From contig JALSLT010000024.1 in assembly GCA_026988135.1 (NCBI GenBank), positions 1-21,777 of the forward strand: DNA of 21,777 bases, given 5' to 3'. The DNA comes from Desulfurobacterium sp. (GTDB lineage: Bacteria; Aquificota; Aquificia; Desulfurobacteriales; Desulfurobacteriaceae). The notes beneath the pieces are model-generated. The model was not told the origin of the DNA. It saw only the letters and a list, made by a program, of their open reading frames with translations, and made no database searches. Every line of letters begins with the position of its first letter. Positions within the stretch are counted from its first letter, which is position 1. This document shows, piece by piece, positions 7,442 to 15,824 of the stretch. Made by a program: the position numbers and the translations under genes.

Positions 7442-9886
7442 ATGAAGGAAGTTCTTGAAAATATCAAAAGAGTGTTAACGCTTCTTGTGAAAGATGATTT
7501 TAAATATTTTAGCAGAGTTAGAGACCCGGAAAAAACTCTTCTTTTGTTTCTGAAGAAGTTAAAGCCTTTTTTGTCCGGGAAGAAGAAAGATTTTGTTGTT
7601 AAGGTGGAGGGATATCTTAAAGATTATGATCTGTTGACGGAGGAGCAGAAAAAGAGATTGATGAAAGAGCTTCATGCAGTTTTTATTTTGAAATTTTCCG
7701 GGGATGAAATAGAGGAGGAGATAGATAGGAGAAAAGAGAAGGTGGTTTCTTCGGAGAAAAGAGGTTTTAAAAAATTGGACAAATATCCGCTAAAAGCTTT
7801 TTTTCAGTCTGTTACAACTGTGAAATCTCTTAAAGATAGTAGTGTGAAGCGTTTAAGGAAATTGGGTATTGAGACAATTTTTGATGGTCTTTTTTATTTT
7901 CCTTATAGGTATGAGGATAGAACATCGATTACGTCTTTGAATTTTTTGAAGGATGGTGAAACGGCTCTTATAAAAGGGAGGGTTGTTGATTTTGTTGAAT
8001 CGGTAACAAGAAGAGGTAAGAAGCTTTTAAAAGTGATTCTTTATGATAATCATGGAAGGATTACATTGCTTTTTTTGAGACCAAGAGTTTTTGGTTTCTA
8101 TAAAAAGCTTTTTTCCGGTGCCAGAGATTTTAAAAAAGATGTTCTTGCCTTTGGAAAAGTAAAAAAGAGTGGTCTTTCTTTTACAATGGTTCATCCTGAA
8201 ATTGAGATTTATGAGCCGGGAAGGAGGTTGGAAAAAGTGGGTGTTGTTTTGCCTGTTTATCATATTTCCGAAGGGTTAAAACAGCATCTTGTGAGATGGG
8301 ATATATCAAAACTTGTTGAAAATGCTGCTCCCCGAATTCCTGAATATATTCCTAAAGATATTCTTGAAAAAAGAGGATTGCCTGAGATTGATCAGGCTCT
8401 TTGGGATATCCATTTTCCATCTTCTAATACAGATGAGTTGAGGAGGTTTGTGGCTTCCTGTCAAAAAAGATTGATATATGACGAATTTTTTTCTTTTCAA
8501 ATAATGCTTGCTGTTTTAAAGAGGAAAATGAAGAAAGAAAAAGGTATTGTATTCTCTGTTAATGAAAAAGTTATTAAAGAATTTAAAGAATATCTTCCTT
8601 TTTCGTTGACAAAAGCTCAAGAGAAGGTTCTTTCTGAAATTGTAAGCGATATGAAGAGAGAAGAGCCTATGAGCAGACTTGTTCAAGGAGATGTTGGAAG
8701 TGGAAAGACTGTTGTGGCAGCTGCATCTGCTTTTTTTGCTGTTAAAAGTGGGTATCAGGTGGCAGTTATGGCGCCAACAGAAATTCTTGCGAGTCAGCAT
8801 TTTAGGAAGTTTGAAGAGTTTTTATCTCCTTTTGGGATTAGAGTCGGGATTTTAACCGGAAGTATGACGCAGAAAGAGAAAAATACGATGCTTAAAGCTA
8901 TAAAGAGCGGATATTTTCAAGTAGTTGTCGGAACTCACGCTTTGATTCAGAATAAAGTTGAATTTAAAAACCTTGGTCTTGTGATAATTGATGAACAGCA
9001 CCGGTTTGGTGTAAAGCAGAGAGCTGAACTTAAAAATAAAGGCAAGCAGCCCGATTTTCTTGTTATGACGGCTACTCCTATACCGCGGACACTTGCTTTA
9101 ACAGCCTATGGGGACCTTGATATTTCTATTATTGATGAACTTCCGGCAGGAAGGAAGCCTGTAAAAACAAAGATAGTGTTTGAAGATGAGGTAGATAAGG
9201 TAGTCTCTTTTTTGAAAAAAGAGCTTGAAAAGGGGAACAGGGTTTACGTTGTTTACCCGCTTGTTGAAGAGTCTGAAAAGATGGAGCTTAAAGCGGCAAC
9301 TGAGATGTATCATTTCTGGCAGGAGCGGCTTAAAAGAATTCAGGTTGGGCTTTTACACGGAAAGATGAAGCAGGATGAAAAAGATATGGTTATGGAAAAG
9401 TTTAAAGCGGGAGAATATCAGGTGCTTATTTCAACAACGGTTATAGAAGTTGGGGTTGATGTTCCAGAAGCCACTGTAATGGTTGTAGAGCATGCGGAAA
9501 GGTTTGGACTTGCTCAGCTCCACCAGCTAAGGGGACGAGTTGGAAGAAGTGATAGACCTTCCTACTGTTTTCTCGTTACTAAAAGGACGGTTGGAGAGGA
9601 TTCTATTAAGAGACTGAAAATTCTTGAAAGTACTAATGACGGCTTTAAGGTTGCCGAGGCTGACCTTGCTTTCAGGGGTCCCGGGGAGCTTGCAGGGACA
9701 AGGCAGTCTGGAGATGGGGAGTTTCGTATTGCAGATTTGGGCAGGGATTTTGAGATTTTAAAGGAAGCGAGAGAAGATGCCTTTTCTCTTGTTGAAAGTA
9801 ATCCTAAACTTGAAGGGTTTGAAAATTTGAAGGAACTTATAAATTATAAATTTTCGGGAAGTTCCGACTTTGTTGATATAGGTTGA
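7442..9886 (+). CDS. recG: ATP-dependent DNA helicase RecG (N-terminally extended form)
   Basis: Superfamily 2 helicase that remodels stalled forks and Holliday-type junctions. 814 residues, longer than E. coli RecG (693), because about 120 mostly charged, helical residues precede the wedge domain, as in some thermophile RecG proteins. Seen: helix-hairpin-like segment around residues 125-150; FPYRYEDRT at the start of the OB wedge; Walker A GDVGSGKT (416-423); DEQHRFGVKQR (517 onward, the RecG version of DExH); TATPIPRTL; and motif VI RGRVGR near 697. The C-terminal TRG region with FRGPGELAGTRQSG is present. I prefer the ATG at 7442, nine bases after GAGAGG, over the in-frame TTG at 7436, which is too close to that site. 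The next gene starts 14 bases after the stop, so they are probably co-transcribed. Confidence 0.97.
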   Translation: MKEVLENIKRVLTLLVKDDFKYFSRVRDPEKTLLLFLKKLKPFLSGKKKDFVVKVEGYLKDYDLLTEEQKKRLMKELHAVFILKFSGDEIEEEIDRRKEKVVSSEKRGFKKLDKYPLKAFFQSVTTVKSLKDSSVKRLRKLGIETIFDGLFYFPYRYEDRTSITSLNFLKDGETALIKGRVVDFVESVTRRGKKLLKVILYDNHGRITLLFLRPRVFGFYKKLFSGARDFKKDVLAFGKVKKSGLSFTMVHPEIEIYEPGRRLEKVGVVLPVYHISEGLKQHLVRWDISKLVENAAPRIPEYIPKDILEKRGLPEIDQALWDIHFPSSNTDELRRFVASCQKRLIYDEFFSFQIMLAVLKRKMKKEKGIVFSVNEKVIKEFKEYLPFSLTKAQEKVLSEIVSDMKREEPMSRLVQGDVGSGKTVVAAASAFFAVKSGYQVAVMAPTEILASQHFRKFEEFLSPFGIRVGILTGSMTQKEKNTMLKAIKSGYFQVVVGTHALIQNKVEFKNLGLVIIDEQHRFGVKQRAELKNKGKQPDFLVMTATPIPRTLALTAYGDLDISIIDELPAGRKPVKTKIVFEDEVDKVVSFLKKELEKGNRVYVVYPLVEESEKMELKAATEMYHFWQERLKRIQVGLLHGKMKQDEKDMVMEKFKAGEYQVLISTTVIEVGVDVPEATVMVVEHAERFGLAQLHQLRGRVGRSDRPSYCFLVTKRTVGEDSIKRLKILESTNDGFKVAEADLAFRGPGELAGTRQSGDGEFRIADLGRDFEILKEAREDAFSLVESNPKLEGFENLKELINYKFSGSSDFVDIG

Positions 9887-9900
9887 TATCAGGAGATTTT

Positions 9901-11433
9901 ATGAGAGATAGTAAAAATTTTATTGATTATTTTTTGATTCCTCTTACTTTTATTGCCTTTGTTTTTCCTCTTAATCTTTACCCTCTTTTTGATCTTGATG
10001 AGGGTGCTTTCAGTGAAGCTACAAGAGAGATGCTTGTTTCAGGTAATTACATTACTACGTATCTTAACGGTGTTCCAAGGTTTGATAAACCGATTCTGAT
10101 ATACTGGCTTCAGGCTTTAAGTGTTAAGATTTTCGGCTTTAACGAGTTTGCATTCAGGTTTCCTTCCGCTGTAGCGGCTGTTTTTTGGGCAGCAGGAATT
10201 TATTTCTTTACAAGAAAATATTTTGGCAGAAAAAGTGCATTTTTTTCCACGCTTTTTATGGTTTCTTCCCTCCAAATAAACATGATAGCAAAGGCTGCGA
10301 TTGCAGATGCACTGCTTAATATGTTTATAGCTTTTTCAATGTTTTCTCTGTGGATGTTTATTGAAAGAAAAGAAGATAGCTACCTTTATCTCACCTTTCT
10401 TTTCATAGGGTTTGGGACGTTAACAAAAGGGCCTGTAGCAATACTGATTCCTCTTGCAACATTCTTTTTTTATTCCGTTTTTACAGGGAATCTTGGGCAG
10501 TTTTTTAAAGCAGTATTTGATTTAAAGGGAATAGCCATTTTTTCCGCAGTTGCATTTCCGTGGTATATTCTTGAATATCTTGACCAGGGAATGAACTTTA
10601 TAAGAGGATTTTTTCTAAAACATAACCTTGAGCGGTTTGAAAAGCCTTTAGAAAAACATAGTGGCAGTTTTTTTTATTATGTACCGGTGATTCTCATTGG
10701 TTTACTTCCCTTTACCACTATCTTTTTATCTTTTTTAAAACGGATAAGGGAGTTTTTGTATAAGGAGATAGGTCTGTTTCTTGCTGTCTGGTTTCTCTTC
10801 GTTTTTCTCTTTTTCTCATTTTCAGGCACAAAGTTGCCCCATTATGTGATTTACGGATATACTCCCGCTTTTATATTTATGGGGGTTATATTTGAAAGAT
10901 TTTATGAAAGGGTTGATATAAAGCTTGTACTTCCACCTTTAATCTTTGTGGTTTTCCTATTTTTCTTTCCTGATATTGCCGTTTTTTCAAAACAGTTTGT
11001 TAATGATTTGTACGTAAAAGCTTTGCTTGATGGAGTTCCTGAGTATTTCAATTTCACGTATAGAGTTTTAATAGCTGTTTGTGCAGGAATAATTTTAGCT
11101 GTGCCTTTTCTCAAACTGGATAAAACATTGAAACTTTTTATTGTCTCTTTTTCATTTCTTTTTGCTGTAAATTATGTTGTTGCACCATCTTACGCTAATG
11201 TTGTGCAGCTTCCTATAAAGGAGGCTGCGTTAATTGCAAAGGAAAAAGGGTACAAGGTTGTTATGTACGGTTTAAATGTGCCAAGTTTTATTGTTTATTC
11301 TGAAAGGCTTGTTGAAAAGAGAAAACCAAAAAAGGGAGATATTGTTTTAACTAAAGTTTCAAAGCTAAAAAATATAAAACTCTATGAAATAATTTATCAC
11401 AAAAACGGTATTTACCTTATAAAGGTAAAGTAG
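9901..11433 (+). CDS. ArnT-like GT-C membrane glycosyltransferase (PMT_2 family)
   Basis: About 510 residues with roughly 11-13 hydrophobic segments. Polytopic GT-C enzymes of this family transfer a sugar from a polyprenyl-phosphate carrier to lipid A, protein or other acceptors on the outer face of the inner membrane. Seen: an acidic pair after the first helix in LDLDEGAFSEATREM (Asp33/Glu34 region, the family catalytic loop), then PRFDKPILIYW and FRFPS, both typical of ArnT-like proteins. The donor and acceptor cannot be read from the sequence, so I do not assign arnT. Start at the ATG 9901, five bases after AGGAG; an in-frame TTG at 9883 overlapping the recG stop is less likely. Its 3' end overlaps the converging PAP2 gene by 22 bases. 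A second family member lies at 16856-18418. Confidence 0.88.
   Translation: MRDSKNFIDYFLIPLTFIAFVFPLNLYPLFDLDEGAFSEATREMLVSGNYITTYLNGVPRFDKPILIYWLQALSVKIFGFNEFAFRFPSAVAAVFWAAGIYFFTRKYFGRKSAFFSTLFMVSSLQINMIAKAAIADALLNMFIAFSMFSLWMFIERKEDSYLYLTFLFIGFGTLTKGPVAILIPLATFFFYSVFTGNLGQFFKAVFDLKGIAIFSAVAFPWYILEYLDQGMNFIRGFFLKHNLERFEKPLEKHSGSFFYYVPVILIGLLPFTTIFLSFLKRIREFLYKEIGLFLAVWFLFVFLFFSFSGTKLPHYVIYGYTPAFIFMGVIFERFYERVDIKLVLPPLIFVVFLFFFPDIAVFSKQFVNDLYVKALLDGVPEYFNFTYRVLIAVCAGIILAVPFLKLDKTLKLFIVSFSFLFAVNYVVAPSYANVVQLPIKEAALIAKEKGYKVVMYGLNVPSFIVYSERLVEKRKPKKGDIVLTKVSKLKNIKLYEIIYHKNGIYLIKVK
11411..11429. repeat. Inverted repeat at the junction of two converging genes
   Basis: TTTACCTT, three-base spacer, AAGGTAAA: a perfect 8-base inverted repeat covering the last codons of both converging genes. 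It could fold into a small hairpin in either transcript, but it is AT-rich and no run of T follows on either strand, so a terminator role is only a possibility. Confidence 0.35.
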
Positions 11434-11972
11434 TGGGAAACTATAAAATATCCTGATACACCTGAGAGGAAACCGATTAACCCTCCCACTGAAACGTCAA
11501 ATGGAAAATGGGCACCCATATATACTCTTCCTATTCCTATTACTATTGCGTAGATTGTAAATATAAGTATCAGGAGTGGATTTCCGTAAAATATTATTGA
11601 GCCAAGTAGTGTAAATGCAAAAGCGGAATCTGCAGAAGGGAAGCTTTTCAGGGTTACCTGTTCAAGGAGTTTTACATTTTCCATCAGTTTTGATGGTCTG
11701 TAGTGTTTAAACGTGTATTTAATTAAAGGCATAAGGATACCCGTGAAAATCATGGATAGTGTGAGGTGGATGACAGCCTTTTTCCCTCCGGCAATGTAGA
11801 AGATGGGGTAAAACAGAGGGAGGGAGTAGGTTTTTCCAAGACGGAAAAAGTATTTATAAAACGTGTTTAATTTCTCTATATTTATGTTGTTTATTTTTCT
11901 GAAAAGTTTTACGTTCCACTTCATTTTCATTTCCCAGTCCGGGGGAAACAGTCTATCTTTCTTTTTTTTCAT
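11412..11972 (-). CDS. PAP2-family membrane phosphatase
   Basis: 186-residue membrane protein of the PAP2 (type 2 phosphatidic acid phosphatase) superfamily, which dephosphorylates lipid phosphates such as undecaprenyl diphosphate, phosphatidylglycerol phosphate or lipid A. Seen: KYTFKHYRP (Lys85 to Pro93, motif KxxxxxxRP), SFPSADSAF (motif 2, 110-118) and GRVYMGAHFPFD (motif 3, with Arg149, nucleophile His155 and Asp159). Motif 2 has Asp115 where the classical PSGH has His; Asp variants occur in the superfamily, so activity is plausible. Hydrophobic segments flank each motif. The ATG overlaps the stop of the PHP gene by four bases, with GAGG about ten bases upstream. The operon with an MsbA-like exporter suggests a lipid or polyprenyl substrate (inference). 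Confidence 0.87.
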   Translation of the reverse strand: MKKKKDRLFPPDWEMKMKWNVKLFRKINNINIEKLNTFYKYFFRLGKTYSLPLFYPIFYIAGGKKAVIHLTLSMIFTGILMPLIKYTFKHYRPSKLMENVKLLEQVTLKSFPSADSAFAFTLLGSIIFYGNPLLILIFTIYAIVIGIGRVYMGAHFPFDVSVGGLIGFLSGVSGYFIVSHYFTFIR

Positions 11973-13048
11973 TTTGTTACCTCGAAGGAGTTTGTTATGG
12001 CGACAGGTCTTACTCCAAAATAGATATTTCCTATTTTGAAATCGTACTCATAAATTTCAACATGATAAAAACCTTCCTCTGAAAGTTTCAGGGAAAAATT
12101 TTCTTTTTCTGTAACTTTTATGGGAATGCTATCTTTTTTGACAAATTTTAGTGTTTTTTCCTTTTTTATAGAGACGTTTAAGGTGGAATTTAAAAGAGCA
12201 ATCTCTCCCGGCAGAAAAAATTTATCGTCTTTTTTGCATATAAAATCTCCTTCAAAGTTGTTAATTGATACGTAAAGGTTTCCGTTTTGTATCGCTTCCA
12301 TTATTGACTCTTTATTTTCTATGGGTTTTCGGGAATAGACTTTGTTTATGAGCCATCTAAATCCGCTTATGTAGGATGGAATTAAGGTTCCGTGGGTGTG
12401 CTCCTGATATACCGCTTTTATATGGATATCAAGCCCACCGATAATTTTAAGCCTTTTTGCCCTTTCTGTGTAAAGTTTACTCCACGTTTCAAGGGGTATA
12501 AGAGAGCTCCACTTTCTCAAGAGATTTTTTGTGAAGGGCCAGAAAAGGATATTTTTAATAAGTGTAGCTATTGTAAGAGGTTTATTCCATACGATTGCAT
12601 CTTTTATGTTTATAATTTCGTATAGATGGCCTTCTTTGAAATCTCCTTTCCATTTATAGTGCTCAAATTCAAAATTGTTTGGGTGGGATATAACGGGAAT
12701 TTTGTTCCCAAGAAGTAGAAGCCTTCCTGACGGCGTGTTCTTTTCAATCCCTGTTATCGTTTTTTCATCTTCAAAAAATTTAAAGTTGTCGTTGTCGTGG
12801 TCTGTTATAAATGCGTAATCTATAGAGCTAATTTCCATCGCTTTTTTTATGTCGGAGGGTTTTCCAAGGGAATCCCTTGAAAACTGTGTATGAATATGGA
12901 TTGCAATGTTGTATTTATAGATGTTGTTTGAAATTTCAGCTTTATCTGAAAGCCCTTTTTCCAATTTTTTTATTTTTTTTACAGATCTTATGTCAAGATA
13001 GAAAGAGAGAAGAAGTATTAGAAAAATTACAAAAAGCAGAGGGAGCAT
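11969..13048 (-). CDS. Membrane-anchored PHP-domain protein
   Basis: 359 residues: one N-terminal membrane helix (about 2-20), a charged linker, a PHP metal-dependent phosphoesterase-like domain (about 46-215) and a C-terminal part with beta-strand character. PHP metal ligands are visible: HIH (51-53), DHD (83-85), GIE (100-102), SHP (121-123) and GLDIH (205-209). PHP enzymes hydrolyse phosphoesters using up to three metal ions, but the substrate here is unknown. If the helix is a signal anchor, the domain faces the periplasm. The ATG is preceded by AGGAGG, and the gene starts 11 bases after the ABC exporter stop and overlaps the PAP2 start, so the three form one operon. This context suggests envelope phospho-lipid or phospho-glycan chemistry (inference). 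Confidence 0.8.
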   Translation of the reverse strand: MLPLLFVIFLILLLSFYLDIRSVKKIKKLEKGLSDKAEISNNIYKYNIAIHIHTQFSRDSLGKPSDIKKAMEISSIDYAFITDHDNDNFKFFEDEKTITGIEKNTPSGRLLLLGNKIPVISHPNNFEFEHYKWKGDFKEGHLYEIINIKDAIVWNKPLTIATLIKNILFWPFTKNLLRKWSSLIPLETWSKLYTERAKRLKIIGGLDIHIKAVYQEHTHGTLIPSYISGFRWLINKVYSRKPIENKESIMEAIQNGNLYVSINNFEGDFICKKDDKFFLPGEIALLNSTLNVSIKKEKTLKFVKKDSIPIKVTEKENFSLKLSEEGFYHVEIYEYDFKIGNIYFGVRPVAITNSFEVTK

Positions 13049-13059
13049 TTAACCTCCTT

Positions 13060-14769
13060 TTAACTTTCAATTTCTGATATTGTGGAAAATTTATAAAAAG
13101 CTCCCCTTCTTGCAATAAGCTCATTTTTTGTCCCTTCTTCCACAATTTTACCGTTTTCCATTACTACAATTTTGTCTATTATTTTCAGAGTTTTTAATCT
13201 ATGGGTTATCATAAGAATTGTTTTATTTTTAAAGTGGTTTTTTATCTCTTCCATTACGTAATCTTCCGTTTCTACATCAAGGGCTGATGTAGCTTCGTCA
13301 ATTATGAGGATATCCGGGTTTTTAAGGAATATTCTTGCTATTGCTATTCTTTGCCGTTCTCCACCGGAAAGTCTTGACCCTTTCTCACCAAGCACTGTAT
13401 CAAGGCCGTATTCAAGTTTAAAAGCAAAGTCAGCTTTTGCCTTTTTAAGGACTTCTATAAGCTCCTCATCTGTTGCGCCAGGTTTGGCCACTAAAAGGTT
13501 ATTCCTGAGTGTATCGTTAAAGATAAACACTTCCTGGGATATCATGCCTATTCTGTCTCTTATACTTGAAAGAGAATATTCTTTTAGCTCGGTTCCGGCT
13601 ATAAGAACTTCTCCTGTGTACTCTTTAACAAGTCCTGGAAGAATTTTCACAAGGGTTGATTTACCTGAACCGGTTAATCCAACTATTCCGAGTTTTTCCC
13701 CTTTGTTAACTGTTAAGTTTATGTCTTTCAAAATGTGGTTATTCCCTATGATGACGTTTACATTTTTATACTGAATTTTGTCTTTGAGACTGTTAAATTG
13801 TTTTCCTGTATCCTTTTCTTCGGGAATATTGAGAATAAACTGGATTCTTTCAATTACAGGGGATAGAGCTTTTAGATTTATGATGCCTCTTTGAAGAATC
13901 TGCATTGAGTTTATAATTATTAGAACTCCCCCAAGGAAGGAGAAGAAATCCCCCGGTGTTATTTCTCCTTTTATAATTCTTATTCCGCCGTAGAATATTA
14001 TTCCACCTGTGGCAGCGTATGCTAAGATTTCTGTTGTTGATAGATAAACCGTTTCGTAAAATTTGCTTTTTTTCTGCCTTTCAAAAAGAGTTTCGTTTAT
14101 TTTATTGAAAACTTTGAAAAAGGCGGTTTTTTTAAACAGTTTTACAACTTCAAAGCCTGAAATTATCTGGTTAAGGTGTTGTATGTAATCTGAAAAGCTT
14201 TCCTGCTGTTTCTGGGAGTATTTTTTCCTTTTGTTTCCAAGGTAATCTAATGCAAGACTTAGAAAAGGGATTATTACAGTAAAAATAAGAAACATTCTCC
14301 AGTCTCTGTAGATAAGCACTACAACAATTCCTATTACAGTGAATATTTCAGTTATTATATTTGTTCCTATAGTTGAGGATATTTCTGCAAATTTTTCAAG
14401 ATCTGAAGTTGCCCTGCTTATAATATCTCCGGGAGATATTTTTCTTAAAAAAGATGGCTCAGCGTTTATTATTTTTTTATACATCTTTTTTCGTAAATCT
14501 TTTATCGATTTAAAAATTACAAGGGGATAGATGTAGTTTTTGAGAAAAAAACCTATCTGTTTTGAGACAGCAAGAAGCAGAAGTATGGATACGACTATAA
14601 CAAGTTTTTCGTAACTTTTGGCTATAAAGACATCATCAACAACGTTTTTTACGATATATGCAAGACCTGCAAGTCCTATAGATTCAAGGATAGAGCCAAA
14701 TATTGCCAAAGTAACCAGTTTCCAATCTTTTTTTAAAATATTTATGAAAAACTTTATATCCTTTCGCAT
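13060..14769 (-). CDS. MsbA-like ABC exporter (fused membrane and ATPase domains)
   Basis: About 569 residues forming a half-transporter that should act as a homodimer: a six-helix membrane domain (residues about 15-300) and a C-terminal nucleotide-binding domain. Seen: ISPGDIISRATSD in the first cytoplasmic loop region, Walker A GLTGSGKS (364-371), Q-loop SQE (411-413), signature LSGGERQR (467-474), Walker B ILIIDEATSALD ending near 498, and H-loop His523. The complete set indicates an active ATPase. It resembles MsbA-type lipid flippases, but exporters of this family also move drugs or peptides, so no symbol is given. I use the ATG at 14769, five bases after AGGAG; a TTG ten codons upstream has no ribosome binding site. 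It heads the operon with the PHP and PAP2 genes. Confidence 0.9.
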   Translation of the reverse strand: MRKDIKFFINILKKDWKLVTLAIFGSILESIGLAGLAYIVKNVVDDVFIAKSYEKLVIVVSILLLLAVSKQIGFFLKNYIYPLVIFKSIKDLRKKMYKKIINAEPSFLRKISPGDIISRATSDLEKFAEISSTIGTNIITEIFTVIGIVVVLIYRDWRMFLIFTVIIPFLSLALDYLGNKRKKYSQKQQESFSDYIQHLNQIISGFEVVKLFKKTAFFKVFNKINETLFERQKKSKFYETVYLSTTEILAYAATGGIIFYGGIRIIKGEITPGDFFSFLGGVLIIINSMQILQRGIINLKALSPVIERIQFILNIPEEKDTGKQFNSLKDKIQYKNVNVIIGNNHILKDINLTVNKGEKLGIVGLTGSGKSTLVKILPGLVKEYTGEVLIAGTELKEYSLSSIRDRIGMISQEVFIFNDTLRNNLLVAKPGATDEELIEVLKKAKADFAFKLEYGLDTVLGEKGSRLSGGERQRIAIARIFLKNPDILIIDEATSALDVETEDYVMEEIKNHFKNKTILMITHRLKTLKIIDKIVVMENGKIVEEGTKNELIARRGAFYKFSTISEIES

Positions 14770-14799
14770 GTTTCTCCTTTGCGTTGTTTTTACTGCCAA

Positions 14800-14805
14800 A
14801 GTATA
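14800..14805 (-). promoter_or_regulatory. Candidate extended -10 promoter for the ABC exporter operon
   Basis: Minus strand reads TGC followed by TATACT, an extended -10 (TGn plus a 5/6 hexamer), about 30 bases before the ATG at 14769. No good -35 is seen at the normal distance, which extended -10 promoters can tolerate. Confidence 0.45.
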
Positions 14806-14835
14806 GCATTTTGAATTTAAAGGAGTTTTAAGTGT

Positions 14836-14864
14836 TTGACATATAAAAGGATAGTTGATAAATT
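14836..14864 (+). promoter_or_regulatory. Sigma-70-type promoter of the 27-codon peptide unit
   Basis: TTGACA at 14836-14841, a perfect -35 hexamer, then a 17-base spacer and TAAATT at 14859-14864 (4 of 6 matches to TATAAT). Transcription would begin near 14871, about 20 bases before the ATG at 14893. It is the only site I found in this window with a perfect -35 at ideal spacing. Confidence 0.55.
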
Positions 14865-14892
14865 TAAATAAACTTAATATTTGGGGGTTATT

Positions 14893-14976
14893 ATGGAGGC
14901 ACTTGCACTTGCTGCTAAAGCGTGGGGTATTCTTACTGCATTTATAGCTATTGTCGGGCCTTTAAAGGATGAATAA
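14893..14976 (+). CDS. 27-residue hydrophobic peptide, unknown function
   Basis: ATG to TAA, 27 codons. The peptide begins MEALALAAKAWGILT, continues with AFIAIV and ends GPLKDE: a single potential membrane helix (about residues 2-22) with a charged C-terminus. It fills a small stand-alone unit with a promoter at 14836-14864 and a strong hairpin right after the stop. Upstream of the ATG is a G-run (TTGGGGGTT), only a moderate ribosome-binding match. I do not recognise a family. It could be a small membrane subunit or regulator, a type I toxin-like peptide, or the unit could be a non-coding RNA with a chance reading frame. The match of reading frame to both flanking signals favours a real gene. 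Confidence 0.5.
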   Translation: MEALALAAKAWGILTAFIAIVGPLKDE

Positions 14977-14977
14977 T

Positions 14978-15005
14978 TAGAATCCCGCTGGATGGCGGGA
15001 TTCTA
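14978..15005. terminator. Hairpin terminator between converging units
   Basis: An 11-base perfect stem (left arm 14978-14988, right arm 14995-15005) with a GC-rich core CCCGC/GCGGG and a 6-base loop TGGATG. On the plus strand it begins two bases after the peptide stop and is followed by a short T-rich run (TAGTTTT). On the minus strand the arm includes the stop codon of the HdrB-like gene, with only a weak T-rich run after it. It likely terminates the peptide transcript and possibly both directions. Confidence 0.75.
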
Positions 15006-15824
15006 TAGTTTTACTGGAATCTTGTGGTAGGTTATTCCTGAATCTTTATGGGAGAATCCAAGGGAAAGAGCTATAAGCTCCGGTAGGAACAGAACCGGGA
15101 TTGCTGTTTTAACTTTGGCTTCTTTTTGTAACATATCGAACCCTTTGAAGCACAAGGGGCATGGAGTAACTATAAATTCGGCTTCTGCTTCTTTTATACT
15201 GTCAACTATTCTTTTTATCTTTTTAAGAGATGTTGCTTTGTCTGTATAAATTGAATGGTAGCCACAGCAGGTGTCTTCCTCTTGATAATGTATTTGTGTT
15301 CCCCCACATAATTCTATGATTCTTTCAATACTTCCATCTTTTACAATTTTTTCAGGATATTTAAGATGGCAGCCGTAATAAGGGGCAAATCTGTATGGTA
15401 ATTTTACCTTTGTTTTTTTCGAAAGCTTTTCAAATCCTATTTTTTCTACAATAAAAGGCAGCAGATGCCATATTTTTCTTTCACCTTTATACAGCAAGTT
15501 TTCTTCTTTAAGGATTTTATTAACTTTTTCTTTTGTTTCATCGTTGTTATCTAAAAGTTTTTTTGCACGATTAATTACCATGAAACATGTATTACAGCTT
15601 ATTAACAGGTCAAGGTTCTCTTTTTCAGCTGCTGCGATGTTCCTTGCGTTTATTATTGTTGATAGAAATCTACTTTCTTCATCTATAACATTTCCACCAC
15701 AGCAGATTGTCTTTCTTACTTCAGGAAGTTCAACTCCAAATACAGAAAAGACCCTTTTTATTACATCAAGCAAAACAAAATCAAGTCCCTGAAAACAGCA
15801 ACCTCTATAAAAACCTATTCGCAT
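15003..15824 (-). CDS. HdrB/SdhE-like CCG-domain iron-sulfur protein
   Basis: 273 residues with two CCG (DUF224) domains, the fold that holds the noncubane iron-sulfur clusters of heterodisulfide reductase HdrB and is also found in SdhE and in the C-terminal half of thiol:fumarate reductase TfrB. First set: Cys9/Cys10, CCGG at 41-44, CNTC at 77-80. Second set: GC at 151-152, CCG at 186-188, CPLC at 222-225. Both match the C-x(30-39)-CC-x(34-36)-CxxC spacing, so both sites look intact. No membrane helix is visible. It overlaps the end of the FrdB-like gene by 10 bases, and GGAG precedes its ATG. The pair probably passes electrons between a quinone or thiol partner and a flavoprotein, but no FrdA/SdhA lies in the window. 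Confidence 0.87.
   Translation of the reverse strand: MRIGFYRGCCFQGLDFVLLDVIKRVFSVFGVELPEVRKTICCGGNVIDEESRFLSTIINARNIAAAEKENLDLLISCNTCFMVINRAKKLLDNNDETKEKVNKILKEENLLYKGERKIWHLLPFIVEKIGFEKLSKKTKVKLPYRFAPYYGCHLKYPEKIVKDGSIERIIELCGGTQIHYQEEDTCCGYHSIYTDKATSLKKIKRIVDSIKEAEAEFIVTPCPLCFKGFDMLQKEAKVKTAIPVLFLPELIALSLGFSHKDSGITYHKIPVKL

Noticed and set aside
11411..11429. Inverted repeat as a bidirectional terminator
   Set aside because: The stem is AT-rich and neither strand has a T run after it, so I list it only as an inverted repeat.
13304..13774. 156-codon plus-strand open frame
   Set aside because: Antisense to the ATPase domain of the ABC exporter, including Walker A and signature motifs; no independent evidence for translation.
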